A DNA stretch of 64,000 nt from assembly GCF_037325665.1 (NCBI RefSeq), contig NC_090246.1:89290178-89354177 (forward strand), given 5' to 3'. Made by a program: the position numbers and the translations under genes. The notes below the pieces were generated by a model. That model searched no databases. It was given only the letters and a program-made list of their open reading frames with translations, and had not been told where the DNA came from. Position 1 is the stretch's first letter, and the number at the start of each line of letters is the position of its first letter. Below, one piece after another: positions 33,105-45,100 of this stretch. This DNA is from Littorina saxatilis (Eukaryota; Mollusca; Gastropoda; Littorinimorpha; Littorinidae).

Positions 33105-36100
33105 TCCATCCTGTCTGCGCTGAGCCGATGACCCGCAGTTGCTGGTAGGCCTGAATAAGGAAAATTAACACCTCAACTCAAGGCAAAACAACCGATTTAT
33201 AGATTAGAACCTTTTTATTTTTTTGGGGGGGGGGGGGGGGTGGGGTGGGGGGGAGAGGAGGTGCACTCTGTTCAGACATTGTAGCAGCTTTGATGAGTTA
33301 TCTTGATTGCTTTTTGGCTCACGTAAGTGTAGCCTATGCGATCGTAACTTTGTCTGTCTGTGCGTGTGTATGTCTGTGGTAGAAACTTTAACATTTGAAG
33401 ACATCACATTATGGCGTAAGAGGGTTAGACGTCACGCGAAGGAATTACTGAAAGTCTCGGTCATTGTCATTTTGAGCGAGCCGAGACTAGTTGGCAGTCG
33501 TGTCCCTGTAAGTTACAGGCTACATGCAGACAGACAGATCTAGATCTATAGTGTCTCGCTTTCTTGCACAGTGTCACCTATGCTTACTGTGTGTGTGTGT
33601 ATGTGTGACGGAGTGATTGAGTTTGTGTTACTGTTTGTCGATTTCTTACGTGAGCCTTGAAGGCTTCGCCTCTTGTTTTCTACATTGTCATTATCATGTG
33701 ATTACAGGCACCTGTGGATGTGAAGCAAAATGTTTTGTTTAAAATGCTAAAACATATTATTCTTGTGGTTTTTATAGCTTTTTAAAAAGGCATGATCTAT
33801 TTTTTTGCTATCAGGAGAGGCCCCAAAATGGCCTTTATAATTCTAAAAATCATTTTCCGTCAGGGGGGCTTTGCCCCCCTGAACCCCCCACCGGGGCGTT
33901 GCCCCTGGACTCCACCAGGGGCCTGAGCGGCCCCTGGACCCCGGCTTCGTTTCCTACTTTTTGAACATTTGCTGGTCTCATGTCTGTGTCAGCGTGAGTT
34001 CGATCCCAGGTTCGGCGGAAATTTATTTCAGAGTCAACTTTGTGTGCAGACTCTCTTCGGTGTCCGAACCCCCCCCCCCCCCCCCCCCCCCGTGTACACT
34101 ACATTGGGTGTGCACGTTAAAGATCCCACGATTGACAAAAGGGTCTTTCCCGGCAAAATTGCTTAGGCACAGTTAATAATTGTCTACCTATACCCGTGTG
34201 ACTTGGAATAATAGGCCGTGAAAGGTAATTAAATTACATATCTTATCCCGACTCACAACTAGCATTAACCTCTGGTTTAAGTGCCGGGACGCTGAACTAC
34301 GCTTCACCCCTTAAGGGGAAGTAACCCTAAAAAAGAACAGCCTAGAACCCGCAAACTGGGTCACAGATCCAGGCCATACCGTCACGTGACTGACCACGCG
34401 AGACCGCCGCCGCCATGTTGGAAATACCTCACTCTCTCCTCAGCGGTTCTAGCGATAGGACGTTGTTCTCTAGAGCTACGCATTTTGGCGTTCAGCCTGC
34501 TGCCTGGTTGGCAGTTTATCTTCACCCCGGTTCTTCTTCACGGTCTCTGCTTCTACGGCTGTATTGGTGAGATCGTTCTTTGTTTGTTTTACAGTGTCGT
34601 GTACTTGTATTTTTGCCTTGTGTCCGTCAACTTTGTTGTTGTTCTACTCTCTGTGAGTTGTTTCCAACATGTCGGACAAAGAGAAGAAAAAGCATAATAC
34701 TCGACAGTTAGTTGCTGATTCTTCCCCCACTAGCAGTCAGGCAAAAGATAAACCCAAAGGTACAACGGTTACTATCGTAGACCCGGTTTCTAATGCTTCG
34801 CTTTCGGTTGATATTGATAACCCAGCAAGCCCTACCTTACCCGTTCTGAAAGAATCTAAAAGCAGGAGTAGGGCTCGTTCAGCCAAGTCTAAGAAAAGTG
34901 ATAAGCAAGATTTCTCTTCCCTTCTCTCTTCTTTCTCCTCGCAAATGCATACCATGTTTTCTCAACAGCAGCAACTTGCCACTGACTTACAGGCTACGCG
35001 AGAGGAGTTGCGTTCGCTGCCTAAGGGTGTGGGCGATGTTTCTTCACTTTCCCGCATCCGGTTGCCTCCTTCGGCCACAGTCACGTCAGCGGATTTGCGG
35101 GCGGAAGAACTGGCGCACGCCAGCTTCGGAGAGATGGTCCCTCGGGACACTGTTGCTCCTGCGCAGCAGGCTCTCTCCTCAGGTACGTTGGGTTCGCCGG
35201 TAGCCAGGCTCTTTGGCGAAAGCGTTCCGCATAGACCGCAACTAGTAGCTCCCCCGCCTCATAGGTCAGGGAGTGAAAGTTCGACATACCTGGGGCAAAC
35301 GACTCATACGAAGCGGAGCTCATGGGGTGTTGACGCGGGAATGCAATCGATTTTACATCGATCTGGTGACCAAGGTGCACACGGGCCGTCTTTGACTTCC
35401 CCCGTTGGTGTATTCGCGTCACCACTTCCTCCTGGGCAGGAAGTTGGCTCCATGCAGGCTCTGCACCGAAGTTCTACTTCCGGTTTGCAGTCAGCCTCGC
35501 TTCCGGTTGATGATGTTCAAGACTCGGTGAGTCATGCAGACTTGTCTATACATACGGAAGTGGAGTCGGAGCGAGACGATCCTACCTCATTCAATGAGGA
35601 TGACGGTGACTTTCAGTTACCGCCAAGATTGAAGCCGTCCTTAGCTGTTGCAGCACAGGTCGCTTACAAATACTTTCCTGACGGCGTTGTTTCATCTGCG
35701 GGTCGTGTCTTACCCCCACCCTCAGCGGTGGGTGACTTCCGCACAGCACCAACAGCAGCTGAAGGTTTTCAGTTTTCTGAGTCTCCTTTAGTTGCTTATG
35801 AACTCTCGAAAATTCTAGCAAGAGTTCCAGGCACGTCGAGCTCCTTGCCGGTTGGCACTGTCCCTCTCCTATCTGCTCATGGTCAGGCGCCAGAAGCTGC
35901 CAAGAATTGGCTTGCCACTGATCAACTTCCGCATGCTAGTGTCCCTGCCCTTGCGCGCAGGTTTTCACTCACCCGTCGGCCTCAGAACCTTATCAACACT
36001 TTTGCCCTGCCGAGTGCAGCTCTTCCGGTCACACCGGAGCTGTCCACTCTTAGGGAGGATGGTTACCGTCAAGACAGACCTTGTGTCTACACGGAAGGTT

Positions 36101-39100
36101 CTCTCATTGGTTTGGAGGAGGCAGGCAGATACTCTCTTGAACTTGCCTCCCTTTCTGAGACACTCCTTCGGACTTTATCTCGTTCGATTGCGTCTTCTCT
36201 GGATCCTTTTGAATTCCGGAATGACGCAAGTGTGAAGGACGTTACGACACTTCTGGCCACATTAGCTAAGGTCAATGCGGAACAGATGGCTGTGGCGGCT
36301 CGCCTTTACTCCCACGCCGTGTTTACACGCAGGGACTCTTTTTTGGCGGGCTCAAAGATTCAGGAGAAAGCGACTTTGGATGCTCTCAAGTCTTCTCCTT
36401 TTACAGAGGGAGCTCTGCTCGGGCAGCCCTCGCTTGACGCTCTAGACAAGCAGACCCAGAACGCCAAGGATTTGGCGATCGCTCGGTTTGCACAGCATGG
36501 CTTCACTAAGCCACAGGCAAAGCAGCAGGGTCAGGCCAAGGCTTCGTTCTCGGCAGCTAATCGCGGCCACAACACGCAGCACTCTCAGTCTTCTTATAGG
36601 GGAAGGGGCAGAGGTGCCCCTTATCCTAAGAAGAAGCCATCGTTCGGGAACTCCAGGGGGGGTGGGCGAAAGCCCAACCCCCAATGATGCCTCCCCGAAC
36701 CACTCATCCCTACAACCCCCACCCCTTTGGTGGCGGGTGGCCCCTCCCGGGCTCTTCCCTGCTGGTTACAACTTGTAGACAGTCAGTGGATCGTAGGGAT
36801 AGTGCGTTCGGGGTTCCGCCTACTCTGGAAAGAAGGAAAAGCTCCTCTTACCAGAGTAGCACCAGCGTTCCGGTTCCCAGCAAGACCAGAGGCAAAGGCG
36901 ACAATTCAGTCGGAAATTGCCTCTCTTCTTCTGAAAGAAGCTATAGAGGAGGTTTTGGACCTCAACTCTCCGGGTTTTTATGGAAGACTTTTCGTCGTCC
37001 CCAAAAACTCGGGGGGTTGGAGGCCTGTTCTCGATCTGTCTCCTCTCAACAGGTACCTCAGAAAGGTAAGGTTCGCTATGGAAACTCCAACCTCTGTCAG
37101 GGAGTCTCTCAGGCCGTCAGACTGGGTAACGTCCATAGACCTAACGGACGCCTACTTTCATATCATGATCCACCCCTCGGATCGGAAGTGGCTCAGATTC
37201 AGGTGGGCAGAGAAGATTTTCCAGTTCAGAGCCCTTCCCTTCGGGTTGTCTCTGGCTCCCTGGATTTTCACAATGGTGACTCGTCAGCTGTGCTCCCTTG
37301 TCAGGCAGAGGGGCATTCGCTTCCGTGCATATCTAGACGATTGGCTAATTCTGAACCAGGATCGTCTGACTTGCAGTCTTCACACTCAGTTTGTCTTGAG
37401 TCAGTCGGCAGACCTAGGTTTCTGTGTCAATCAGGGCAAGTCGGAGTTGACTCCGTCACAAACGTTTACGTACCTAGGTATGACGTTCGACACCGTGGCC
37501 TGGACGGTCCGACCTTCTCTCAGGAGAGTCGACAGGCTTCTGTCTCTCCTAACGTCGCTGCGGTGTCAGGAACGGGCCCCGGCCAGGGTTCTGGCTTCTG
37601 CCTTAGGCCAGATGGAGTCGATGGCTACACTCGTTCCCCTGGGAAGAGTATCCAAAAGGCCGTTTCAGGCGGCCTTCGGCTCGGTATGGGAAGCAGCTTC
37701 TCAGGGTTGGGACGTCTCTGTCCCCATTCAGGGCTGGATCAAGCAGACCACAGAGCAGTGGTTTCAGGATCAGCTCTTTCTCGGCGTTCCCATTGTCCTT
37801 CCTCCCCCGGACCAGGACATGTTCACAGACGCCTCCATGGTGGGATGGGGCGCTCACTTAGCCCATCTGACGGCCTCGGGTGTGTGGTCAGAGACACAGT
37901 CTCTGTTGCACATAAACATGCTAGAGCTGGAGGCTGTATTCCTTGCACTTCAGAGTTTCCTTCCCACTGTGACGGGGCACCATGTGAAGTTACACACGGA
38001 CAACACTACAGTAGCTGCTTACGTGAACAGACAGGGCGGCTCACGTTCCCACTCGTTGTCTCTCAGGACTTGTCAAATTCTGGTGTGGTGCCAGCAGCAT
38101 CATATAATTCTTTCAGCCAAGTTTCTGCCAGGGTCTCTCAATGTCCTGGCGGACTCTCTCAGCCGGTCGGCTACCGTCATCCACACGGAGTGGACGATAG
38201 CTCACCAAGCCCTACTCCGTCTGTGGGCTCAGGTGGACAAGCCACTGGTCGACTTGTTTGCCACAAGATTCTCAAGAAGACTTCCCGTGTTTGTTTCTCC
38301 GTTTCCGGATCCGGAAGCCTGGAAAACGAACGCGCTGGAGATATGCTGGTCGGGACTCGTGGCTTATGCGTTCCCTCCTGTCAAGCTTCTCGGCAAGGTG
38401 CTCAGGAAGGCGGAGATGGAACGTCCGTCTCTCATTCTGGTGGCTCCATGGTGGCCCTCTCAGCACTGGTTCCCGGACCTTCTCCGTCTCGCAGTGGGGC
38501 CACCCATTCCGCTAAACCTTCGAAAAGGGGAACTTCTTCAGCCGCGCACGGGCGTCCTGCACGACAATCCGCAGTCCCTACGCCTTCACGGCTGGAGACT
38601 GTGAGGACGTCTCTGCGCCGCGCTGGTGCATCGGATAGGACTCTCGACTTAGTGCAAAAGTCTCACAGACAGTCCACAAGCTCTGTATATGCCTCACATT
38701 GGGCAGCTTGGTCCAAATGGTGCGCGGATAATGGCGTGAACGCTACTTCCCCCCGTTCCATGCAGGTGGCAAATCATTTGGCCTGGTTGGCGTCTCAGGG
38801 CCGGTCTCCTGCCTCTCTGAGGGTCAGGAGATCGGCGATTTCCTCAACACTTAGGCAGTTGGGGCGTATAATCTCTCTTGATGGTGTTATAGCAAGCGTC
38901 CTCAGGGGTGCTTCCTTGGACTTTGCTAAGACAAGGTCACCAGTCCCAGCTTGGGATTTGTTCCTGGTTCTCGAGTTTCTCAGGTCACGGGATTTCGAAC
39001 CTTTGCATGCAGCGAGTCTCCACAATCTTACCCGTAAAACGCTTTTCCTTACGTTGCTTTCCACCGCTAGGAGAAGCAGTGAGATACATGCTTTATCCGG

Positions 39101-42100
39101 TCTCGCTAAAGACATTTCGTTCGAGAGGAACGGTTCCGTCGTGCTTCGTTTTCGTCCGGATTTTCTAGCCAAAAATCAGAGGCCAGATCAGCTCTCCCCC
39201 TTGGTCAAAATTCCTCCGCTTTCCACAATTTTAGCACCAGGTGACCCAGATATCGTAAATTGTCCCGTCAGAGCAATCAGCAACTATCTGTCGCGTACGG
39301 CGCCTATTCGTTCAAAAGATCAGAAGCTCCTGTTCATTTCCATCAATACGGCCCGGAGCAGAGACCTGTCTAGGGCCACTTTGGCCAGATGGGTGTCTAC
39401 CTTGATCAAACAAGCGTACATCTGGCAGCAAGAAGGAAAAGGGGGGGGGCAGTCAGTCCTTCCCCAGTCGTCTTCTAAGACGCATGAAACCAGAGCCTGG
39501 GCATCCTCGGTTGCCGTTCTCAAGTCCGGCAGACTTGCAGAAGTCTTGGATTCCGCTTACTGGAGATCTGAAGACGTGTTTATAAATTTCTACTTGCGGG
39601 ACATCGCAAGTACTCGTCAGGATGGGACCAGTACCCTTCCGGCTATGGTAGCCGCAGGGCAGGTTCTCTCCAACTTGTAGAGTAAGTTTTTTTACCCACC
39701 TCCTTCATTAGCAATCTGCTAGTTGTGAGTCGGGATAAGATATGTAATTTAATCGAAAATTTTAAAAGTAAATTTTGATTTGATTAATATACTTACCCGA
39801 CTCACATCGTTTATACCCTCCCGCCTACCCCGCTTTATGGTACCCTAAAAATGAACGTTTCGCTTCGTTCGAGTGAGGTATTTCCAACATGGCGGCGGCG
39901 GTCTCGCGTGGTCAGTCACGTGACGGTATGGCCTGGATCTGTGACCCAGTTTGCGGGTTCTAGGCTGTTCTTTTTTAGGGTTACTTCCCCTTAAGGGGTG
40001 AAGCGTAGTTCAGCGTCCCGGCACTTAAACCAGAGGTTAATGCTAGTTGTGAGTCGGGTAAGTATATTAATCAAATCAAAATTTACTTTTAAAATTTTCG
40101 ATTATGCGCCGAAATGGCTGCAATTACTGGCCGTATAAAATTTCATCTCACACGGCATCACTGCAGAGCGCCTAGAACTGTACCCACGGAATATGCGCGA
40201 TATAAGCGTCATTGATTGATTGATAAGACAATAACAATTAAACAAACCAAGACTTCTCTTCTTGACCCCCTCTTCCAAAGGAAAATCTCTGATGTCAGAA
40301 ATAAAAGAAACTTCAAGAAGATGTCACAGTGAGAATAATGGAGTCATGTAAAAGTTATATCACTGTGTTAACTTTTAAAATTTTTGTTTTGAGGTCAGAG
40401 ATTTTTCATTCACGTCCTGCCTAGTCCAGGGGAAGAAGGCTTGTCCAGCCAACTTTATCCGTGTGTAGAGCAGAACTGTGAAGGGATCTTAGGTTGGTTT
40501 TTCATTCTGGACAACTGTAGTTGCATGCATTCACAGTGTTAATTTTGATAACAGTAATGGTTATGATTGCATTTGTAGCTTCTGGTTTATGGTTTTTATG
40601 TATATTCTGTGCATTATCGTAATCCGCATTGATGTCTGTGCAGATACCCAAAGCGAAGCCGCAGACAAAGTGGGAAGCGTACGCACAACTGAAAGGCATA
40701 CAGAAGAAGAAGAAAGGCAGAATGTTGTGGGACAACGAGTCAAAGGTATGTTGCTTATCGTGTTGGTGAGTAATTTATGCATATGCAACAAGATATGTGT
40801 GAAGAAAAAAGAGACATACAGATATGTCTATTTTGGAAAATGAGATTCCGGTAGCTCAGTTGGTAGGTCACTGAACTTGTGATCCTAGGGTCGCATGTTC
40901 AAAGCAACTTTATGTGCAGACTCAGAAACGCTATCCATGTTTGTCACCACTGTGGCACGTAAAAGACCTTGGTCATTCTGCCATACGTACAGGTGGCTGA
41001 TTACACCAAAACACGCACACACCTCGATAGCGCTACTCTGTTGCTGCTAGCTTTCAACTGGGAGAAAGCGACCTGAATTTCCCAGCGATGGGACAATAAA
41101 GTAATGAAAATGTTCAGTTCATTTGCACTTTCTCTCTGGTCACCTCTGCTTTGGCTTTTTTGTGGGCTCCGGGGGTTTTGTTTGAAGAATCCTGTTCCAT
41201 GGCTTCTCTTTATGCACAGACTGTGTCATGCAGGGTCTGCCAGTGATTGCTGCCCAACCAGGTTTATAATCATTTACTAAGTTCTAAATAGATTACTGTT
41301 TTCATACTCAGATTACAGATTGTGTTGAGTTATTTTTTTCATCTTCTGGGTAGAGATTTGTCACAATTCACTGTTCACTGAAACTGGCTTTATACATTAT
41401 GTATGTTAAATTTAAACAAATTTCCCTCATAATGCCACCAGTGTCTTGTTTTATTTGGACTTTATTCGGAGTGACATTGTGGCTGTGGATGTAAATGTGT
41501 TTGGTGTTTCAGCAATACAAACCGCGATGGGGATATGGAAGGAAAGACGAAACAAAGTCCTGGCTTTTGGAGGTTCCAGAAAATGCTGGTAAGTTGTTTA
41601 ACGCAATGATTATTGTATCGTGTTATGTGTTTGTGTGTGCTGTTGTTGTGGATGATGAAGATTCTTGTTAACTTGGATTTAATCACATATTCTTACTCCA
41701 ATTCTTATGAATGCATTGACTTTAGTCCCACATGCTAGATGTCGAAAAACCTCTCAAATTACCTGCCCTTAGTAGGGTGGTAACCAAGCTAAAAGCGACG
41801 CCATAGCCGTTGCTATGGCCTGACCTTGCTCAGTTACCCATAACACCCTGCGCACCACGCGAGCGCCAGCATCCGTAATAACCATTCTCGACTTTCGACA
41901 ACACACGGTGGACGTGTCCGAATTTCGCTCTCACTTTTGGCCTTCACATGCCTGCTCGTCCTTGAGACTAGCCGGTTCTTGGGGGTCTACCTGTCCGCCT
42001 ACCTTTTGGTGAGATCTTTCCTGTGTATGTTTGGTATAAATGTTGATAGCTTTGTGTTGAACACGCACGCAGAAGTTTTTTGTTCTGGGTGACTGTTTTT

Positions 42101-45100
42101 CGCCGGTCTTAAAATGGCCGACAACAAAGCTAATCTTGGCGCGAGACTGGAAGGTGACAAGGCTCTTAGCTTGGTTTAGAAAACTATACCTAAGAGTAGC
42201 CTAAGAACTTTGATTTGCCTATTATGCGGGTCGTAGATCCGTCAAACAGCACTTCTTTTTATGTTCCTATCCCTCCGAGGGCGGGTTCAGTTCTTTCACA
42301 GCTCGCTTCCCCTGTTGGGGTTTAATCAGCCTTTAGGCTCCTTATAGACTTTTTGTTGGATCGTCGTCGGTGCGACTGATGGGGGAGGGGTGGCCGTGTG
42401 GCTATTCTTTCCCCTTTCTCTGAGTAAGAGGAATCAGTCAATGTCCTCCTTTTGGGGGGACTTAACGATGTTTTGGTCTGTATTTTCGGCTGTTTCAGGC
42501 ACGATCGGCGGTTCCCGCCCTCCCGTTTGTCAGCTTCGCACTGTGGTCAAGTGCAAATGGCCTGTTCGGTTCAGCCCGTTTTTTGCCTCTGGTGGCTCTG
42601 GGCTGTTCTCGAGCACCCCTTCCTTTAGGAGGGGGGGCCTGCTCCCTGCCTGCGTTTAACCACTCTGATTACCGCCGGTACTTCACAGTGTGTTACGCAG
42701 CCCCCCGCCAATGGGGGGGGGATAGGGGGGGCGCTCCTGCGTCGCACCGTCGCCTGGTGCAAACGGCCAGTTCGGTTCAGTCCTTTCTGCCACGGGTAGA
42801 CTGGGTTGTTCGCGAGCACTCTCTCCTTTAGGAGAGGGGGCCAGCTCCCCGCCTGCTTTGGCCGCTCGGCTTGCTTTTAAACAGCACTGCTGGGTCGGTC
42901 AGGCAGCCCCCTTACCGTGAGGAAGGGGGAGTGGGGGGGCACGGTAAGTCACGGCCAGGGCTTGTCCCACTCTGCCCTTTGCGGGCAGGGGGCCGTGTTA
43001 GCTTCCCACCCTTTCCCGCCCCCCGGGCGCGTTCGGGTGGCGGCTTTCCAGGCTACGTTACATACCCCTTCTCTGCTCCATTCGGGGCAGGGTGGGGGGG
43101 GTATCAGTGGCCCACTCTTTCCCGCCCACCGGGCGGGATCGGGTGGGGGCTGGAGTAGCGTTCCACCCTTTCCCTCCCTCTGAGTTGGACGGGGTGGGCG
43201 CTGTTGGACTGTCTTCACAGTCTGTGCCTCAATTGTCCTGGCCCGACAATCGTTCGCCTCCCCTATCGGGGTGGGCGGGCGGTGGGCTATAGGACTACGG
43301 CAGGTGGACGGAGGGGGGTCGGCCGTTGTTCGGTTCGTCTCTCTCCGTCGCTCTTACTGCTGTGACGAGCCACCCCCCTCCCCATCTGGGGCATGGAGTG
43401 GCTCAGGCCTTTCTACACAGCGGGGGTGCTATGTACGGCTTTCCAGGCTACGTTACATACTCCTTCTCTGCTCCTTTTGGGACAGGTGGCTGTGTTAGCT
43501 ACCCGCGCTTGTCGCGGGTCCACCCTTTCCCTCCCTCTGGGTTGGACGGGGTGGGCGCTGTTAGACTGTCTTCACAGTCTGGCCTTTATGGTCCTGGCCT
43601 GACAATCGTTCTTCTCCTCTATCGAGGCCTTTCTACACAGCGGGGGTGCTATGTACGGCTTTCCAGGCTACGTTACATACTCCTTCTCTGCTCCATTTGG
43701 GACAGGTGGCTGTGTTAGCTGCCCGCGCTCGTCGCGGGTAGCGGTCGCGGAACAATGAGCTTGACTCTCTTTTGTTCTCGGCAGGGTGTCTCGCACAGTG
43801 GTCAGGGAACAATGAGCTTTGCTCCGTTTTGTTCTCTGCACGGGCTGTGCCGGCTGTCTACCTGGGACAGGCGGAGACAGAATATACTCTTTCTCTCCAG
43901 TCTCCCATTCTTTGTATTCACAATGGTCTGCGGGGACTCGGCTATAGTATCACCTGGCCAGTGGTCATTGTCCTTAGCCAGCATAGGTCACCCCCCCCCC
44001 CCCCCTCCTAGGGGTGGGTGAGTGATAGGGCTACTTGACTTTGGCAGGTGGACGAGCGAGGATCGGCCGTTTCTCTGTTTCAGTCCTTGCCCCCTCTAGG
44101 GGTTGCGGCTGTGCTGGACCACCCCCCTCCCCACTTGGGGTGAGTTGTGGTTCAAACTAGGTAGTCTGGTTCTTAGCACTGGGATGCTTCTCTCGCACAG
44201 TGGGTGGGGTAAGATGCGCCGGGCCCGGCTTTGTCTTGTTTCTCCACTCTATCTCCTTCTCGGCAGAGATCTGTGCCAGTTACCAACCCCTCTTCCCCCC
44301 ACCTCTTGTTCAGGTGGGCGGTTTTGGGTTGGCAGTCAGAGACTGATCACGCTTTCCATCCACACTCTTGGCGGTGTTATCGGCAGGAGTATTTAGTGCG
44401 CGACCTCCCCGGTCTCCCCTCCTTTTGTGTTTTACACAACTGGTGGTTAGGTTCGGACTCCTTGTTGGAGGAGGGGGAGTGTATAGGGTTGCCTACTGGT
44501 TGTAGGCTTCCCATACATAGAGCGGCTGCTGTTGCAGTTTACTTTGTCCCGGATAGGTTGGGGGTGTCTCTCTTCCTTCCTCTTCCGGGATGGCTTTGGG
44601 TTTTCACAGGCTTTCTCGCAATTTGTTTCATTTGCTGAGTCTCCGGTGATTGCCTACCTCATGCCACACTTTTGGCTTGTTCCGCACCTTAGGATAGTGG
44701 TCTTCATCCTACACCTTTCCCGCTGCTTTTTACGCAGGGGACTGCTGGCTTCGGGGTTTCAGGCTGCTTCATCCTCACTTTTAGTGCGGAAGAAGATAGC
44801 AGGGAATTTTCAGGCTCAGGGTCTGATCCGCACTTTTTATTGCCAGGGGCTAGTTTCTGGCTTCGCTTACAGACCACAGGGAACATGGAGGTTTTATGAT
44901 GTTACTCCTCCCTCTCCTCTCTGGAGGAGCTAGGATGGCATGGTTTGGAGTTTTCTGCTTTGGCTGAGACTCTCTTCTGTGCTTTCTTATAGGCAATCTT
45001 ATCCTCCCTGATCGCTCTTTTGGGTTAGGGAGGATGCCTTGGATAAGGCTTTAGTCAGGCTGCTGGCAGCTTGGGCTAGGGTCGTCACTGAGCGGAGAAG

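Larger units (their letters stand above)
34231..40100 (+). mobile_element. DIRS retrotransposon B, looks whole
   Basis: A 5.87 kb element in sense inside RRS1 intron 4. Inverted terminal repeats lie at 34248-34434 and 39871-40057 (187 bp, identical by eye), and an internal complementary region at 39717-39807. The gag-like, RT/RNase H and tyrosine recombinase frames are all open. No LTR or DDE integrase is present. By reading frame it looks whole, and identical end repeats suggest a very recent insertion. ATT flanks both sides (34228-34230 and 40101-40103). The end repeats share no obvious text with those of A or C. Confidence 0.95.

Noticed and set aside
40848-40920. tRNA gene
   Set aside because: It lacks a clean acceptor stem and continues into a SINE body.
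42390-44933. Frames of 80-135 codons in DIRS C
   Set aside because: Fragments inside a decayed element with many breaks, not genes.
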